From contig JACCIC010000022.1 in the NCBI GenBank assembly GCA_018907035.1, positions 2,177,501 through 2,241,500 of the forward strand: 64,000 nucleotides of DNA, given 5' to 3'. Position numbers and translations under genes: made by a program. The notes beneath the pieces are model-generated. The model did not search any database. It was not told the DNA's origin and saw only the letters and a program-made list of their open reading frames with translations. Below are positions 26,861-38,125 of the stretch, in pieces. Origin of the DNA: Sycobia sp. Sy_11. Taxonomy: Eukaryota; Arthropoda; Insecta; Hymenoptera; Epichrysomallidae. Each line of letters begins with the position of its first letter. The first letter of the stretch is position 1.

Positions 26861-28140
26861 GACGATAGGGCACGGTGCTCTGATTTTTGCAGATTATTAT
26901 CAGCGGGATTTGGATTTCGGGCGTAGATTGGCAAATTAGATTTTAAGTTTTTAAAGGTATTTTAATTGGATTTGCTTTTTAATAGTATACAATTGCTTCA
27001 GCGTAAAGCTGAGAATTTAAAATCAGCCATTATTCTTAGTTTTGTATGATATATCGCCGGTTTCGGGAAGTTTCAGGGTTTACTACTTTCTGCATAACTA
27101 ATTAATTTTTAATCGCATTCATAACTTCAATTAATTTCAAATATATAACTGAAACTAAATTTTCAAGTATACTTTGTTTCTTAGAAATAAATCTTTTATT
27201 GAACTTTTATTTATGTAAATTAGAAGCTGTTACTGTACTAACCTCAATTTAATTGTTTGTGCCTCAAATAGGACAATTGCTCCTATTGAAATATGGTCTG
27301 TAGATTAAGATTCAGCCGATATATAATTTACTCATCTAAAAAATTATACATAATAATCAAGAAACACACAATTACGAGATTATAGAAGTTTGACTATGAA
27401 ATTAAAAAATGTACCAAAATTTAAAATACAAATTGACCCATATTGTTCAGATAATCTTTAATAATATAATTACGCATGGAGTTATTACATGACGATGATA
27501 AACCAAACTTAAGTGTCGGCCAAGGAAACGTTCACATAAATTTTATTCAATAATAAATGTTACAAGTCAAATGACCCTGTACATCTATAATAATTAAGCG
27601 GGGATTATGTTTTAAATCAGACTTATCATCTCAGCTAGCTACTTTCTGTGATGCATTATTTTCAATAACCTCCTTATAAATCCCCCCAGTCTCTAAAATT
27701 ACCCAGAAACTTACAATCTAATCCAAAGAAACTTACAATTTTAATGGAAATTGTAGATTAATTTTTTAAAACAGGTTTAATATTTTTAGATGATTGAAAT
27801 TTATTAATCTGGGCAGGTGTCGATCGGATAATCATTTGATGTAATATAGTTATTAGTGCAGATTTTCCTTTCGCAAAAGAAATGTACGTAGGAGGACGAT
27901 GAAAAATGTACATGGAATCTATATATACAAGTTCCAACTTCCGAGCATGTACTAAATAACGAAGGAAAATTTTTTACTCCTACATTATCAATCGTGTTGG
28001 AAATCGAAACAAAAAGACCTTTCTCGGAGAGTTTAGCAACAAATCTATTTGAAACACTATTAAAAGGCGTAAAAATATATATAAATCTCTATACATGTTT
28101 CTGTTTATTTGTTAATATTTGAAACGAGCTTGGGTATTAA
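26861..28140. other. AT-rich non-coding stretch
   Basis: Nothing recognised. Confidence 0.55.
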
Positions 28141-28153
28141 AAAAAAAAAAAAC

Positions 28154-28181
28154 AGTGCAATATCTTTGTAGATATTGCACT
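28154..28181 (-). other. Perfect 12-bp hairpin next to an A/T homopolymer
   Basis: AGTGCAATATCT, a TTGT loop, then AGATATTGCACT form a perfect stem. On the minus strand the hairpin is followed by a run of about 14 T. The stem is too short for a usual miRNA precursor. The layout resembles the 3' end of an RNA polymerase III transcript, but no promoter was found. Confidence 0.5.
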
Positions 28182-28439
28182 ATAACTGCAAAAAATGCAT
28201 TCGTTACAATTTTATCCGCTTCTTCCTTGGCCAAAACTAAATGATGAACAATAATATATTCCTTAATGGCTACCTTATTCGAAGATCCATCAATTACATT
28301 AAATAAAATAAAGTATAACTGAATAATTGCTGGGATGTTTTATAAATGATTAAAGATGAAACAAAATAAAAAATTAGACTGAATTTCTTTAATGAATAAT
28401 AATAAAAATGTACATAAGATATTAACCTTAGCAAAGACC

Positions 28440-28631
28440 AGGAAAGAATAATAGTCGCGCGCTCTTTTAGCGTTGTTTCATAGACACAGCGCACGCGCCG
28501 CGGCGCGGCGCTGTTGCGCCTCTCAGTTCGGGCGATAAGCCCCACTCGCACCAATCACAGCCCAAACTCATCGCGCAGCCGGACGGTCGGTGAGCCCAAG
28601 GTGGCAAGGTGGCAAGGTGGCCTGATTTCGA
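28440..28631. other. GC-rich block with short AAGGTGGC array
   Basis: A CpG-rich 190-bp segment, including the self-complementary CGCGCCGCGGCGCG near 28494-28507, ends in three tandem AAGGTGGC units (about 28599-28621). It lies directly before the 144-bp tandem duplication. Confidence 0.5.
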
Positions 28632-28919
28632 AATTCTCGATATTTTCCAAAAGCCAGAATACGAGATACTTCAACATAAGTCTGTAGAAGGGCTTCTTTT
28701 AAGGAAAATATCAGAATTTCCCGCATCAGCACGGATCACTGCTTTTAGGAAGCATAACCTTTTACCTCTTTTGAAAACCTCAACATTTTTCCAACAGCAA
28801 GTATTCGAATACCTTATTTGTATCATCGTATATAAGCCATTTTTAGGTAAAATGTTCGGTTTTCCCGTCACGGCACGGATCAAGCATGTACCTCTGTACA
28901 CAAAGTTCGGCCTATAACG
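28632..28919. repeat. Diverged two-copy 144-bp tandem duplication
   Basis: Two blocks align along their length with a period of 143-144 bp. Matching landmarks are CTCGATATTTTCC/CTCAACATTTTTCC (28636 and 28779), AATACGAGATACTT/ATTCGAATACCTT, and TTTCCCGCATCAGCACGGATCA/TTTCCCGTCACGGCACGGATCA (ending 28738 and 28882). Because 144 is a multiple of three, a frame open across both copies on the plus strand repeats at protein level (KISEFPASARI versus KMFGFPVTARI), and the minus strand is open too. I cannot tell whether this is a peptide repeat or a diverged satellite or transposon fragment. No family was recognised. Confidence 0.7.
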
Positions 28920-30279
28920 TGAGTTCGGTCGCGTTGAGCAGTGCATCGACATTCCATCATGTTCATACATTCCTTCAAATTATTTTATTTAATAATTTAA
29001 TTTCACTCGAATATTTCTTTTCTAGTCTTTGCTTTACACAAATTTTACAATCAAATATTTTATTTCAACATCTTACTAGAATTTTCCACGCGTAGCCGCT
29101 TGTCCGAGTTAACCGCTTATCAGATTTCCTTTGTGATTTCGAGCGCTAAGATCATATAACCAAACTATTATATGTTCGGATTTTTATAGCGGTGACGCCG
29201 CTCACAAACATAAACAGATGAAGTAACATTAGTCGCATTTCCTTACATCTACTCGGACTGCAGCTATATTCAACGATACCTTATTTTAGAAGTTATTAGA
29301 TAAGTCTTGTTTATATAAATCTTACTGAATAATATGCACGCTTATGAAATTATTAACAAACTAATGTTACATCTATATAGAGTACTTGACGACGAAGCCG
29401 TTAAATCTCATATTATAATAAACGAATCTTAAAACTAATAAATATTTCGCTAGTATAAATTCCACTTATTATTAAAACTTATAAAATTATAAACATCGTC
29501 TCAGACCGTAACATAAAGCTTTTGTGAAGACTACAGTAAACTTACCCAGGACTGGTTTATAGTAAGCTTCTGGAACTATATCAGCTGCAGACAGTATGTG
29601 GCAGTAAGTGTTATGCTAGGAGGAGCTGTAATGAAGGATACTTTTATACTTACGATGCAGATGAAGACTTAGATACGGAGATAAGGCGATACGTAATTAT
29701 AATTAACAGTCATAAATATGATAATTTACTATTTTAATTGGACGCTTTCGTGCAAGAGAAGCTGAAAAATGGTCATGGTAAACATAGCAAATTTATCATT
29801 CATTTTGTCGCATAAGAAAAAAAATTAAGAATTGATTTTTTATGAATATCTTATATAAAATATTTCTGCACTAATGTTTTTAAAGTATAAGTTCGTGTTT
29901 CAACATGACGTAACGTAATTAATTATATCGGCAAACTAATCCGTATCCCATCTTTAGATGAGATATTAGTTCTCCAATTATAAACATCGATATCCATTGG
30001 ACCTTAAATGTGTAAAATCAATTGTTGAACGATATTGTTACTGCTACTTCATTTGGTAACAGACAATATCATGTCATATTTTGTACCTGATGAATGCTTA
30101 TAGATACAAGTTATATACAGTTGTGAAGTTTTATTGAGTAAAGCGTCCTTTAGTCATAATTTCATTCAACGGTGAGAGAGAACCTGCAGAACGCACACGT
30201 GACTCATAACAATCACAATCCAAATCAACTATTGCGATCCAACTATTACGTGCAAAATATTCAAGACGCCCTTATCGAC
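28920..30279. other. AT-rich non-coding stretch
   Basis: Nothing recognised. Confidence 0.55.
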
Positions 30280-31500
30280 AAGGATCTCTAAAAGCTTAAC
30301 GCTCGGTGCTCCATCAATTCTTCCCCCTCCGCGTCCTCGTCTTAGTAGCAAGGCGACGAAGACCGCGAGATAACCGGACAAAGCGTCGGGCAGTGATAAA
30401 GAGGGATATAAAGGAAGCCGCAGGGCGCGCGCGCGCGCGAAGGACACTCTCGCGCACAGTCAATCGCCATTCAGCGCCCGTCGCAGCCGCTATCCCTTAT
30501 CCGGACGCGGAGTGCACGCGTGCCGCCCGACTGACAGGTGAAAGGGGGGGGGCAGGCTGGTGTTTCATCGCAGAGAAGTTGGGAGAGGAGCCCGGTGGGC
30601 GACGTTGAGAAAAATGTCGCCGAGACGAGCTCCTGTTTATCTTCCATCCCCCACCGCGGAGGTCGGCGATAATCATTGCCCGTCTCGGCGAGAAAATTAA
30701 AAGTGCAAATATAGCAGAAGCGGTAGGTACAGACCCGCATGAAATATTGATTCCAAGAAGGGTACCTGGCCGATTTTTCATTGCTTTTTGTATGTGCCGC
30801 GCGTATACGTTGTTCCGACGCGATGCGCTCGATTGCCATCTAAGTCCTGGAATAATATTGATAAGAATTGACGGTGCGCCTTTAGCCGCCGCGCGGCCGC
30901 GATTCGAGTTTGCTAATTTGTATCGTTGCCTGGATTCACGGATAAGAGAGCAGGGTAAATGAAGCGAGTAGGGTTGAATTATTAAGGGAATGGAAACGAT
31001 CGACCATTTGCGCGAGACTTGGCGATATTATTCGATTCCACGCCGCTCGCGAATAAATCTAGCGATGAATACCAGAAGGCGAGTTAATTGTTTTTTTTTT
31101 TTTTTTGTTTTTTTGGGAGGGAGGAAGTAAGGGTGAGGGGGTAAGTAACCGAATAAATTCGACTACCGACGCTCACCTTGGTCGACGGCGAGGTGATAGT
31201 GGAACAGCTACACCGGCTCATTTGCCAAATCAAATTTAATTTCGGGACTGGATTAATCAAGAGATACCGGGCGCCCGACAGGCCTCGCGATTTAATCAAG
31301 AGATCAGCGCTTCGCGCGCCGCTCGCCCGAAATTGGGCGCGCCCCCGTGTAGCAATCCTGAATAAGTTTGAACAGAGTATCCCTGGGTAAGGAGGGCGGT
31401 GGGAATCTGCCCCGTCGCGATGGAATCTTATCTCTGTGCGCACAACGGTCTGACGTAAATTTTAAGTGTCGCGCCTCGACTTTCCGTAATACACGCAAAG
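30280..31500. other. GC-rich CpG island
   Basis: Long CpG-dense region with many overlapping open frames (up to about 120 codons) on both strands, none with a known domain. It includes an alternating (GC)n run at about 30428-30439 and a T-rich homopolymer tract at about 31091-31115. It is likely a regulatory or conserved non-coding region; a non-coding exon is possible. Confidence 0.4.
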
Positions 31501-31501
31501 G

Positions 31502-31505
<4 letters not shown>

Positions 31506-31592
<87 letters not shown>
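31506..31592. repeat. Compound (CT)n-(TA)n microsatellite
   Basis: A CT array (31506-31532) runs directly into a perfect TA array (to 31592). Confidence 0.95.
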
Positions 31593-31594
<2 letters not shown>

Positions 31595-32924
31595 ATATAC
31601 TCCTGGTCAACAGATGATATTGATTGTCAGATCATCGAGAGTAACATAATATGTTGCATGTAATTTATACTATTATATAAAATAACAGCAACAATAAAAT
31701 TCATTATAATTAAGATTAAGTTAAAAAATTGGCCATAAAACTCTATTTATTCAAAACTGTTTATAACTAGTTTTTATCCAAAATTTTTATTCAAAATCAC
31801 TAAAAGTGTACATATTAGTATAATAGTAATTTATCAAGGAGGAAAGGATTCAATTTTTACAACATTACGCTGATAAATAGTTTCCAATGTATAAAATATA
31901 AATTGTGAAATTTAATTTAATAAATTGTTTTTAAGTAATATATTTATTTAATAAAACACACGATTGTTTTTCATGTTATATAGTACGTCAAATTATCATT
32001 GCTCATGTATTCTATCATATAGATCTCTATATTACTTATAATTAATCGACGCTTCGAAAACAGTATACTAAATGCAGTAAAAATTCTTATGGATACAAAT
32101 GAATAAAATCATTACGCTATTCTAAATCATCATTTTTAAAGGTATAAGTATGCGAATATCGAACGACGGGAAGATTAATCTCCAATTTCATTCATTGTAG
32201 AATAATAATATTACAGAAAACTCCATTGAGTTACCCAACTTCTTCAGTACAAAAAGAATATACGAAGTATACCATAATGTACATTAAAAAATAATATTTT
32301 GATTGACAAAAAATGTATGTCAGTTATAAAATTCATTTTGGAGAAAAATACATCTCACGCTCGTCGGTAATTGCTTATAAATGTTTCGAGAAATCCTAGT
32401 AATACGGGTAAGTCGACATTTATCGCTAGTATATGACACAGATATGTGTTTGAAAAAAGGTCTTTTAAGCATTTTAAAGAGATTATTTGATCGTTCAAAA
32501 TAACCGAATGTGTCTTACAAATTTTAACGCCGTACTGGAAATCTATTAGAAATTTATAGTCTCATGATTTGTTTCTGTCGTAGATGGTGAACATATTTCC
32601 AAGAAACGAAATACATTTTTATCTTATATATAAAATAGTTAATTCAATTGATATTTATATCTAAATTAAAAATGTATGCTTATTTTTATCGTATATACAA
32701 ACATTTGTTTTGATATATAAAAAAATAGCAGGTGTTGATATTAAATTAGCAATGTTACTGTCGTATATGAACTCTTGATTAATATGTTTCTATTGTTTAA
32801 TTATGTCGTGTCTTATTAATAAAATTAATTTTCAATTTATAGAGTAAACACAATAAAAAACATGTAGTTTATCGAGGTAATCGTGTAGAGTACGTGGCTA
32901 AGTCCGATAATTCCAACGAAAAGT
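31593..32924. other. AT-rich non-coding stretch
   Basis: Nothing recognised up to the solo LTR insertion. Confidence 0.55.
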
Positions 32925-32929
32925 AAGAG

Positions 32930-33556
32930 TGCTCCGTAGACGGAAGTTTTAGTTCATCGAATTCGGGTTTGGTTTGTTTATAGATATCGATTTCATATGA
33001 TCACAAAGAGAGCGTGATCGTGATGATCGAGCCCGTCGAAATTAAGAGTCAGTTCAGCGCGATCATTCGTCGAGTTCAGACCTACTTGCGATTGCACGCG
33101 TTTAAATTATTATACTAATACAATACGTTCGCGTTAATTTCATCATTTTTCTTATTTGTTAAATTCTAACATTTGCTTTATATTTAATCATTCATAATTC
33201 ATTCAATACATTCATTCATACAATTCAGAATTCATAATTATACGATTATACGACTATAAAGGACAACTGTTTGTCCACCGGGGCCCCGTGCTCACCGTCA
33301 GTACGGTACAAGCGTAGCGCCGTAGCGCCTAATACGAATACGTGCAACAGCACATTATGTGCATCAGACAAATCCCAATCAAAACACAAATATACGTTTC
33401 GTGGGGTTTTTATGCCTTCTAGGCTTTTCCCCAAGAGCCAATAAATCAATTTAATTTGTGGCTCAAATTGTGTCTACTCATTTATTTACACCTAACCATC
33501 TAAAAACAAAACGAAATCGTGGAACCTCTCCATGTTGGAGAGTTTTCAACATAACA
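32930..33556 (-). mobile_element. Solo LTR, copy B (inverted relative to copy A)
   Basis: On the minus strand the unit reads TGTTATGTTG...GGAGCA, the canonical TG...CA ends. It is flanked by a perfect 5-bp target-site duplication AAGAG (32925-32929 and 33557-33561). It is homologous over its length to 6675-7278 but in the opposite orientation, about 25.7 kb away, and slightly longer (627 versus 604 bp). Shared landmarks include the terminal CTCTCC/GGAGAG palindrome and the block CCACCGGGGCCCCGTGCTCA. The differing duplications show two independent insertions, not a segmental inversion. No internal retroviral genes are present. Apparent minus-strand open frames within it are incidental. Confidence 0.88.
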
Positions 33557-33561
33557 AAGAG

Positions 33562-34165
33562 CGTACAAGTAGATGCCTGCTATCGTGCCCAAATCGGTCC
33601 AGCGAGGACGACAAACTTGTTCCCTTTCTCTATTTTTTTTGTAAATATCTGATACGTAACATATCGGATTGGTAGTGTACAAAAAGTAATAAGTCAAAAC
33701 ATAAAATACTAATAATTTCAAAAAGAAATGAAAATCAACGAAATATCTTAAAAATGTTCAATTTATTGGTTAACTCACTTCATTTAATCGATAACGCCGC
33801 AGTTCTGTATGATTAAATTGATTTCTTGTCAGCATAAGTATTTCGTTATTTCAAATTGAAATCGCTCGCGCTTCGCTAAAACCATCGACTGACTCATTAC
33901 ATTATCCACGAGAAACCAAGGAGCGATACACATGGCAAGAGCCCAATGCCCCGAACAACGACGATAACAATTTAAGCCGGAAACATTCGTTCAAGCACCT
34001 AATGAAATTAAAAATGCATCCCTGCAGATTCGCGGCTAGAACGCGCCCGCACCACCAGTGCCGACCCGCCACGCGCCTGCCGGTGTACACGAGAGCGAAT
34101 CAACTCTCCCGAAGAGTTCGCGCGGAATATTATTCGTCGTGCGCCGTAAAACTTTCCATTCTACG

Positions 34166-34167
<2 letters not shown>
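33562..34167. other. Non-coding stretch
   Basis: AT-rich, then mixed composition near 33900-34160. No gene was recognised. Confidence 0.5.

Positions 34168-34222
<55 letters not shown>
34168..34222. repeat. (TA)n microsatellite
   Basis: About 55 bp of perfect TA repeat at the left edge of a large CpG island. Confidence 0.95.
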
Positions 34223-34226
<4 letters not shown>

Positions 34227-35640
34227 CGCGAAAAAGCCGCGTGTAATTAATTAACAGCGATAAGGGAGAAATGCGCGCGCGCGAGGCTCTGATTAAAACA
34301 AACGTTAAAGAGTGCGCGGGCCGCGCCGCGTTCCCCGCTACTCCCGGTGGTTAATGCCTAATTAATTTTTTACGCTCGCGCACTTTCGCCGCGCTCCCAT
34401 AATTAAACCGCCGCCCGCGTCTACCTCGGACCGCGTCGTCGTTAGTTATATAATACGGCGAACTATATACTTATATAAGTTGCGCAACGATCATAAGCAA
34501 TTCCGAGCCGTTAAAAGAGAAAAAAAAGAAAAAAAAACTGCGCGCGCGTTAGAAGACCGAGCGTTTTATCATCCCGCTAACTCGCTAATGCGGCCGTTAC
34601 GTATATATTACGGCGCCTTGGCCCGCGCACACCAAGCGCCGATGGACTAAATATAAAGTGAAAGCGCGGTGGCGGCGCGTTCGCGCGCCCATCCCATTTC
34701 CCGCTCCCGGGCCAGCTTCGTCGAACGAGAAACGGGATATTATAAAAATGAAGAAAGAGGGACGGTCGAGGGCGAGGGGGCCGACGACTCGCCCCCGTCT
34801 CCGGCGCGGCGGTGCTCTAACGAACGGGGGAACGATGGGAGGAAACAAGGAGGGAAGGGGGCGGCGTCGGGCGAGTCGGCGACGTCGGGGAGCAAATTTC
34901 TCAACGACAATTTGCATAGATACATAATCCTTCCTCGTCGTCTTACGACCCCGTCGAGCTGGACTTTAAAATATCGCGCGCGGAAAAAGGATCGCGAACG
35001 ACCAATTACGCGGGTCGCGCAGTTTCGCCGACCCGTGCGCCCGCGACCCCTCGGAGTGGCGAGACGCGGAGGAAAGGACGGACGGTGGGAGGGACGGTGC
35101 TGTTACGCAGGAAGGATCGAGAGCCGAAGGCCGCGGAGCTTTCTGCCTTCTACCTGCGTTTTCTCGTGCCTCCCCTACTTGACTGATGGACCTGCTTAGG
35201 GAATTGGAATCGCCGCGCTCCCTCGCGCGCGGCGCGCAGGGACGAGCGGAAACTCAAACAATTATCGCGAGCGACCTCGACGAGAGGAGGGTAGGAAGAG
35301 GGGTAGGAACAAGAAGGAAAATAGGAGAGACGCGACGCGAGAAAGGAGGCGGCCAGACAGGAGCCCCGCTCTCCTGCTGCCATTCGTTTTCTTTGAGGGA
35401 GCCTCCGCGGCTAAAGGGAGCCTTTTGCTCTTTGAGTCCCCGGACCCTTCACCGCGCTACTTTTTTTTCGCTCTTGCGTGCGGGACACTTTTTAAGGTGG
35501 CACACGCCCTCCGCACTCGACAGCCTCGTGTTCCGGGCGCTCCGCCGCGCTGCGGAACAAAATAGGCCAAACCTCACATATGAAAGTATTCAGCACGTGG
35601 CTTTGGTAAAAGTAATTCTGGAACGAAAATGAAGAGGCTA
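34223..35640. other. Large CpG-rich island
   Basis: The longest GC-rich segment of the window, about 1.4 kb. Low stop density gives open frames up to 176 codons on both strands, rich in Arg, Gly, Pro and Ser with no domain. TATA-like TATATAAT and TATATAAG motifs occur at about 34446-34480. It is plausibly a promoter or enhancer island; a missed 5' exon cannot be excluded. Confidence 0.45.
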
Positions 35641-35846
35641 ATTAAACTTTATATTAAACAGTTTTTTTAATATTTTATTTATATTGATACTTACTGGATT
35701 TTATAATAAGATTCATTTCGAACTTTATCTGAATTATGAAATAATATATTAAAATTAGTGCGTGGACCACTAATGTTTTCAAAAACTATCTATTATTCAG
35801 AACTGAACTCTTATTTTCCATTTTATTAATAACGTATTATTCTTAC

Positions 35847-35903
<57 letters not shown>

Positions 35904-37200
35904 CCTCGAATTGGTTTCAAAAGTTTGAAAGTGCATATATGAAAAATAAAGATTATTTTTCTAAAATGTAAATGATTTTAAACAAGAACCAAGCCTTTGT
36001 CGAAAAACCTGCGTATACGATAATTATATAAGTTTAATGTTATCTTTTCTTAGCATCTAGTTATTTTTATGCACATGTAACTAAAATGAGAAATATATTT
36101 CCTTGCTTCTCTTCTATATTCTTCGTTAACTAATTTTAGTTATAAATTAGATCAATATTTTATTTAAAATAATTAATTTATAACTATGCTCATTTTCTTT
36201 AGAAACCTCGATAAAGTCTAATTAATAAAATATCAAGCAGGGAAACTCTTTTTAAACTCCGAATGCATGCCAAATTAGTGGGATAATGAATTCGATAATA
36301 TTACATAATTATTGCAAAGCATGAGACGATTATTCTAAAATAAGCAACTGTTAAGAAGTAATTTTTGTTTCAGATTCTATAAATAATTACGAAATAATCG
36401 ATTATATTATGAAAATATTTACAAAGATTTTTGTTAAAACCCTAATATTTTCCTTATTTTCATTCGCGAATTTTGGCCAATTCTGGCCCAAAGTGTGCCG
36501 TGAAGTTTATCCTGCGCGATTCGGATCGTATAGTTTTTCATTTCAATCGGTCGTACGCATACTTTCTTCGTACGTTCGAAAGCATGTAAAAAAACCATTA
36601 ATAGTATGCACGCCGTTGCATGTCATGGTTGATATTTGTGTTTTATATTGTTGTTTAGAATTGTTGATTCTTTATTCGCCAAATAAAGAGCAAAATTTCT
36701 TTCATACTTCTTTTACCTCTATATAATCTAGAGAAACCGAATAAATTACATATTCCCAAAATTATTGTAATTGTTGAATACATTATTTAACTGTGGAACA
36801 AATTAATTTTACCAAAACTTAATAAAAGAATTCAACAGAATTCATTATCTATATAACTGATACCATATTACGTATTTAAATAACTATAGCTGCACTATCA
36901 TTATGTATATTGTTTGTAATTTCATTAATTTAGAGAATTAATTATTGAAATCTAGAATTTCCATTTGAAAATTAATTTATAACTTTTTTAATTGAGAGTA
37001 AAGTTAAGCGCTTCTGTCAACTGGAATAGTTCATACTGTCGATATATAATTTTAACTCTTCCGTAAACCTGATTACTATCGATAATCAGGGAATTGTACT
37101 CGTTTCACTATAAATAGACATTTTATAGCATATTGACGTTTAAAGAATTTCCTATACAGCTCGAACGACGAGTCGGGAATATTCCCTTATAACATTGGAA
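35641..37200. other. AT-rich non-coding stretch
   Basis: No gene was recognised. The TA array below lies inside it. One open frame (36409-36726) has no recognisable domain. Confidence 0.5.
35849..35902. repeat. (TA)n microsatellite
   Basis: About 54 bp of perfect TA repeat. Confidence 0.95.
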
Positions 37201-38125
37201 ATTTAAAATTCATTCGTTTTCGTAGCTTTCGTTACCAAATTCGAGCCGACGTGCAGCGATTCCGGCTATTTTCGTTCGTCCGCTTTCAGGCTTCCCTATA
37301 CTACTGAGAAAGGATTTATGACTCCGTAGAAGGGAATGAGAGATAGCGCGAGAGTGAGAGAGAGAGAGAGAGAGAGCGAGCGAGAGGGAGAAAGAGAGAG
37401 AGAGAGAGAAGCCGGGAGAAAACGGCCAGAAGCCCCAGAGCCCGGTGATTGAGATGGGCGTACCTAATGGGTCGGCTGTCTGCACGCGCGCAGGATCTAT
37501 GCGCGACGGCGCCGCTCTGGGATAAAACAAAAGCGCACGCGCCCGAGGGGGAAAAACAGGCACAGGGAAAGGGGTGAAGTAGAAGGCGAGAGAGGCACTT
37601 ACACTTGGGCTGAGGCGCACGCTATAAAGGGCGATAACCGATCGCGAGCGAGATATGAAAGTGCGCGGATTACAAAAAAAAAAAAAATAAATAAATAAAT
37701 AAATAATAGAAGAAAAATGCAAGGAAAAAAGGTGTCGGAGCCCGGCTTGATTTAGTTCGGAGCTCGGCCTCCTCGTCCATTCCACGGGGCACACAACAGC
37801 GGAGTACCCGGCGCTCTGGATGCCTCGCGATTTTTCCCTCCCTGACAACGCACCCTTTTGTTTCGGGGGAGGGGGAGGAGGTGCGCTACTTTTTGGGGCC
37901 ATCGTCGAAGAATACTACAGCCAATACCGCACGCCCGCCGCAGCGCGGAGCCATAAATCGACGAACGGCCGCGAGAGCTGCGGCCGCGCGCGCGCCCCGC
38001 CGCTCTTTCTGCTGCTTGTATAGTCCTTGCTTTTTTACCGCCCCCCTCCGTCTCTCCTCTCCACCTGATTCTCCTCGCCCCGCAATAGGAACCGACCGCT
38101 CTCCATATCTTTTTTAATGGATTAT
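37201..38125. other. GC-rich island with embedded microsatellites
   Basis: CpG-rich block holding a GA array (37339-37410) and an A-run followed by (AAAT)n at about 37674-37707. The 230-codon minus-strand frame that spans it translates mainly repeat sequence and is not supported as a gene. Confidence 0.4.
37339..37410. repeat. (GA)n microsatellite
   Basis: Interrupted GA array of about 70 bp (GCGAGCGAG and GGGAGAAAG interruptions). Confidence 0.9.

Noticed and set aside
28154..28181. miR-92-like microRNA because of the TATTGCACT sequence
   Set aside because: Only the seed-like portion matches, and the 12-bp stem is too short for a precursor.
33246..33449. Minus-strand frame, and its counterpart at 6777-6959, as a conserved small protein
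   Set aside because: Both lie inside the solo LTR copies. Their similarity reflects repeat homology, and indels break the correspondence.
34669..35199. 176-codon frame in the CpG island
   Set aside because: Overlapped by open frames on both strands, with Arg/Gly/Pro composition, no domain and no codon-bias evidence.
37210..37902. 230-codon minus-strand frame
   Set aside because: It includes a GA array and an (AAAT)n tract in translation, and no domain was recognised.
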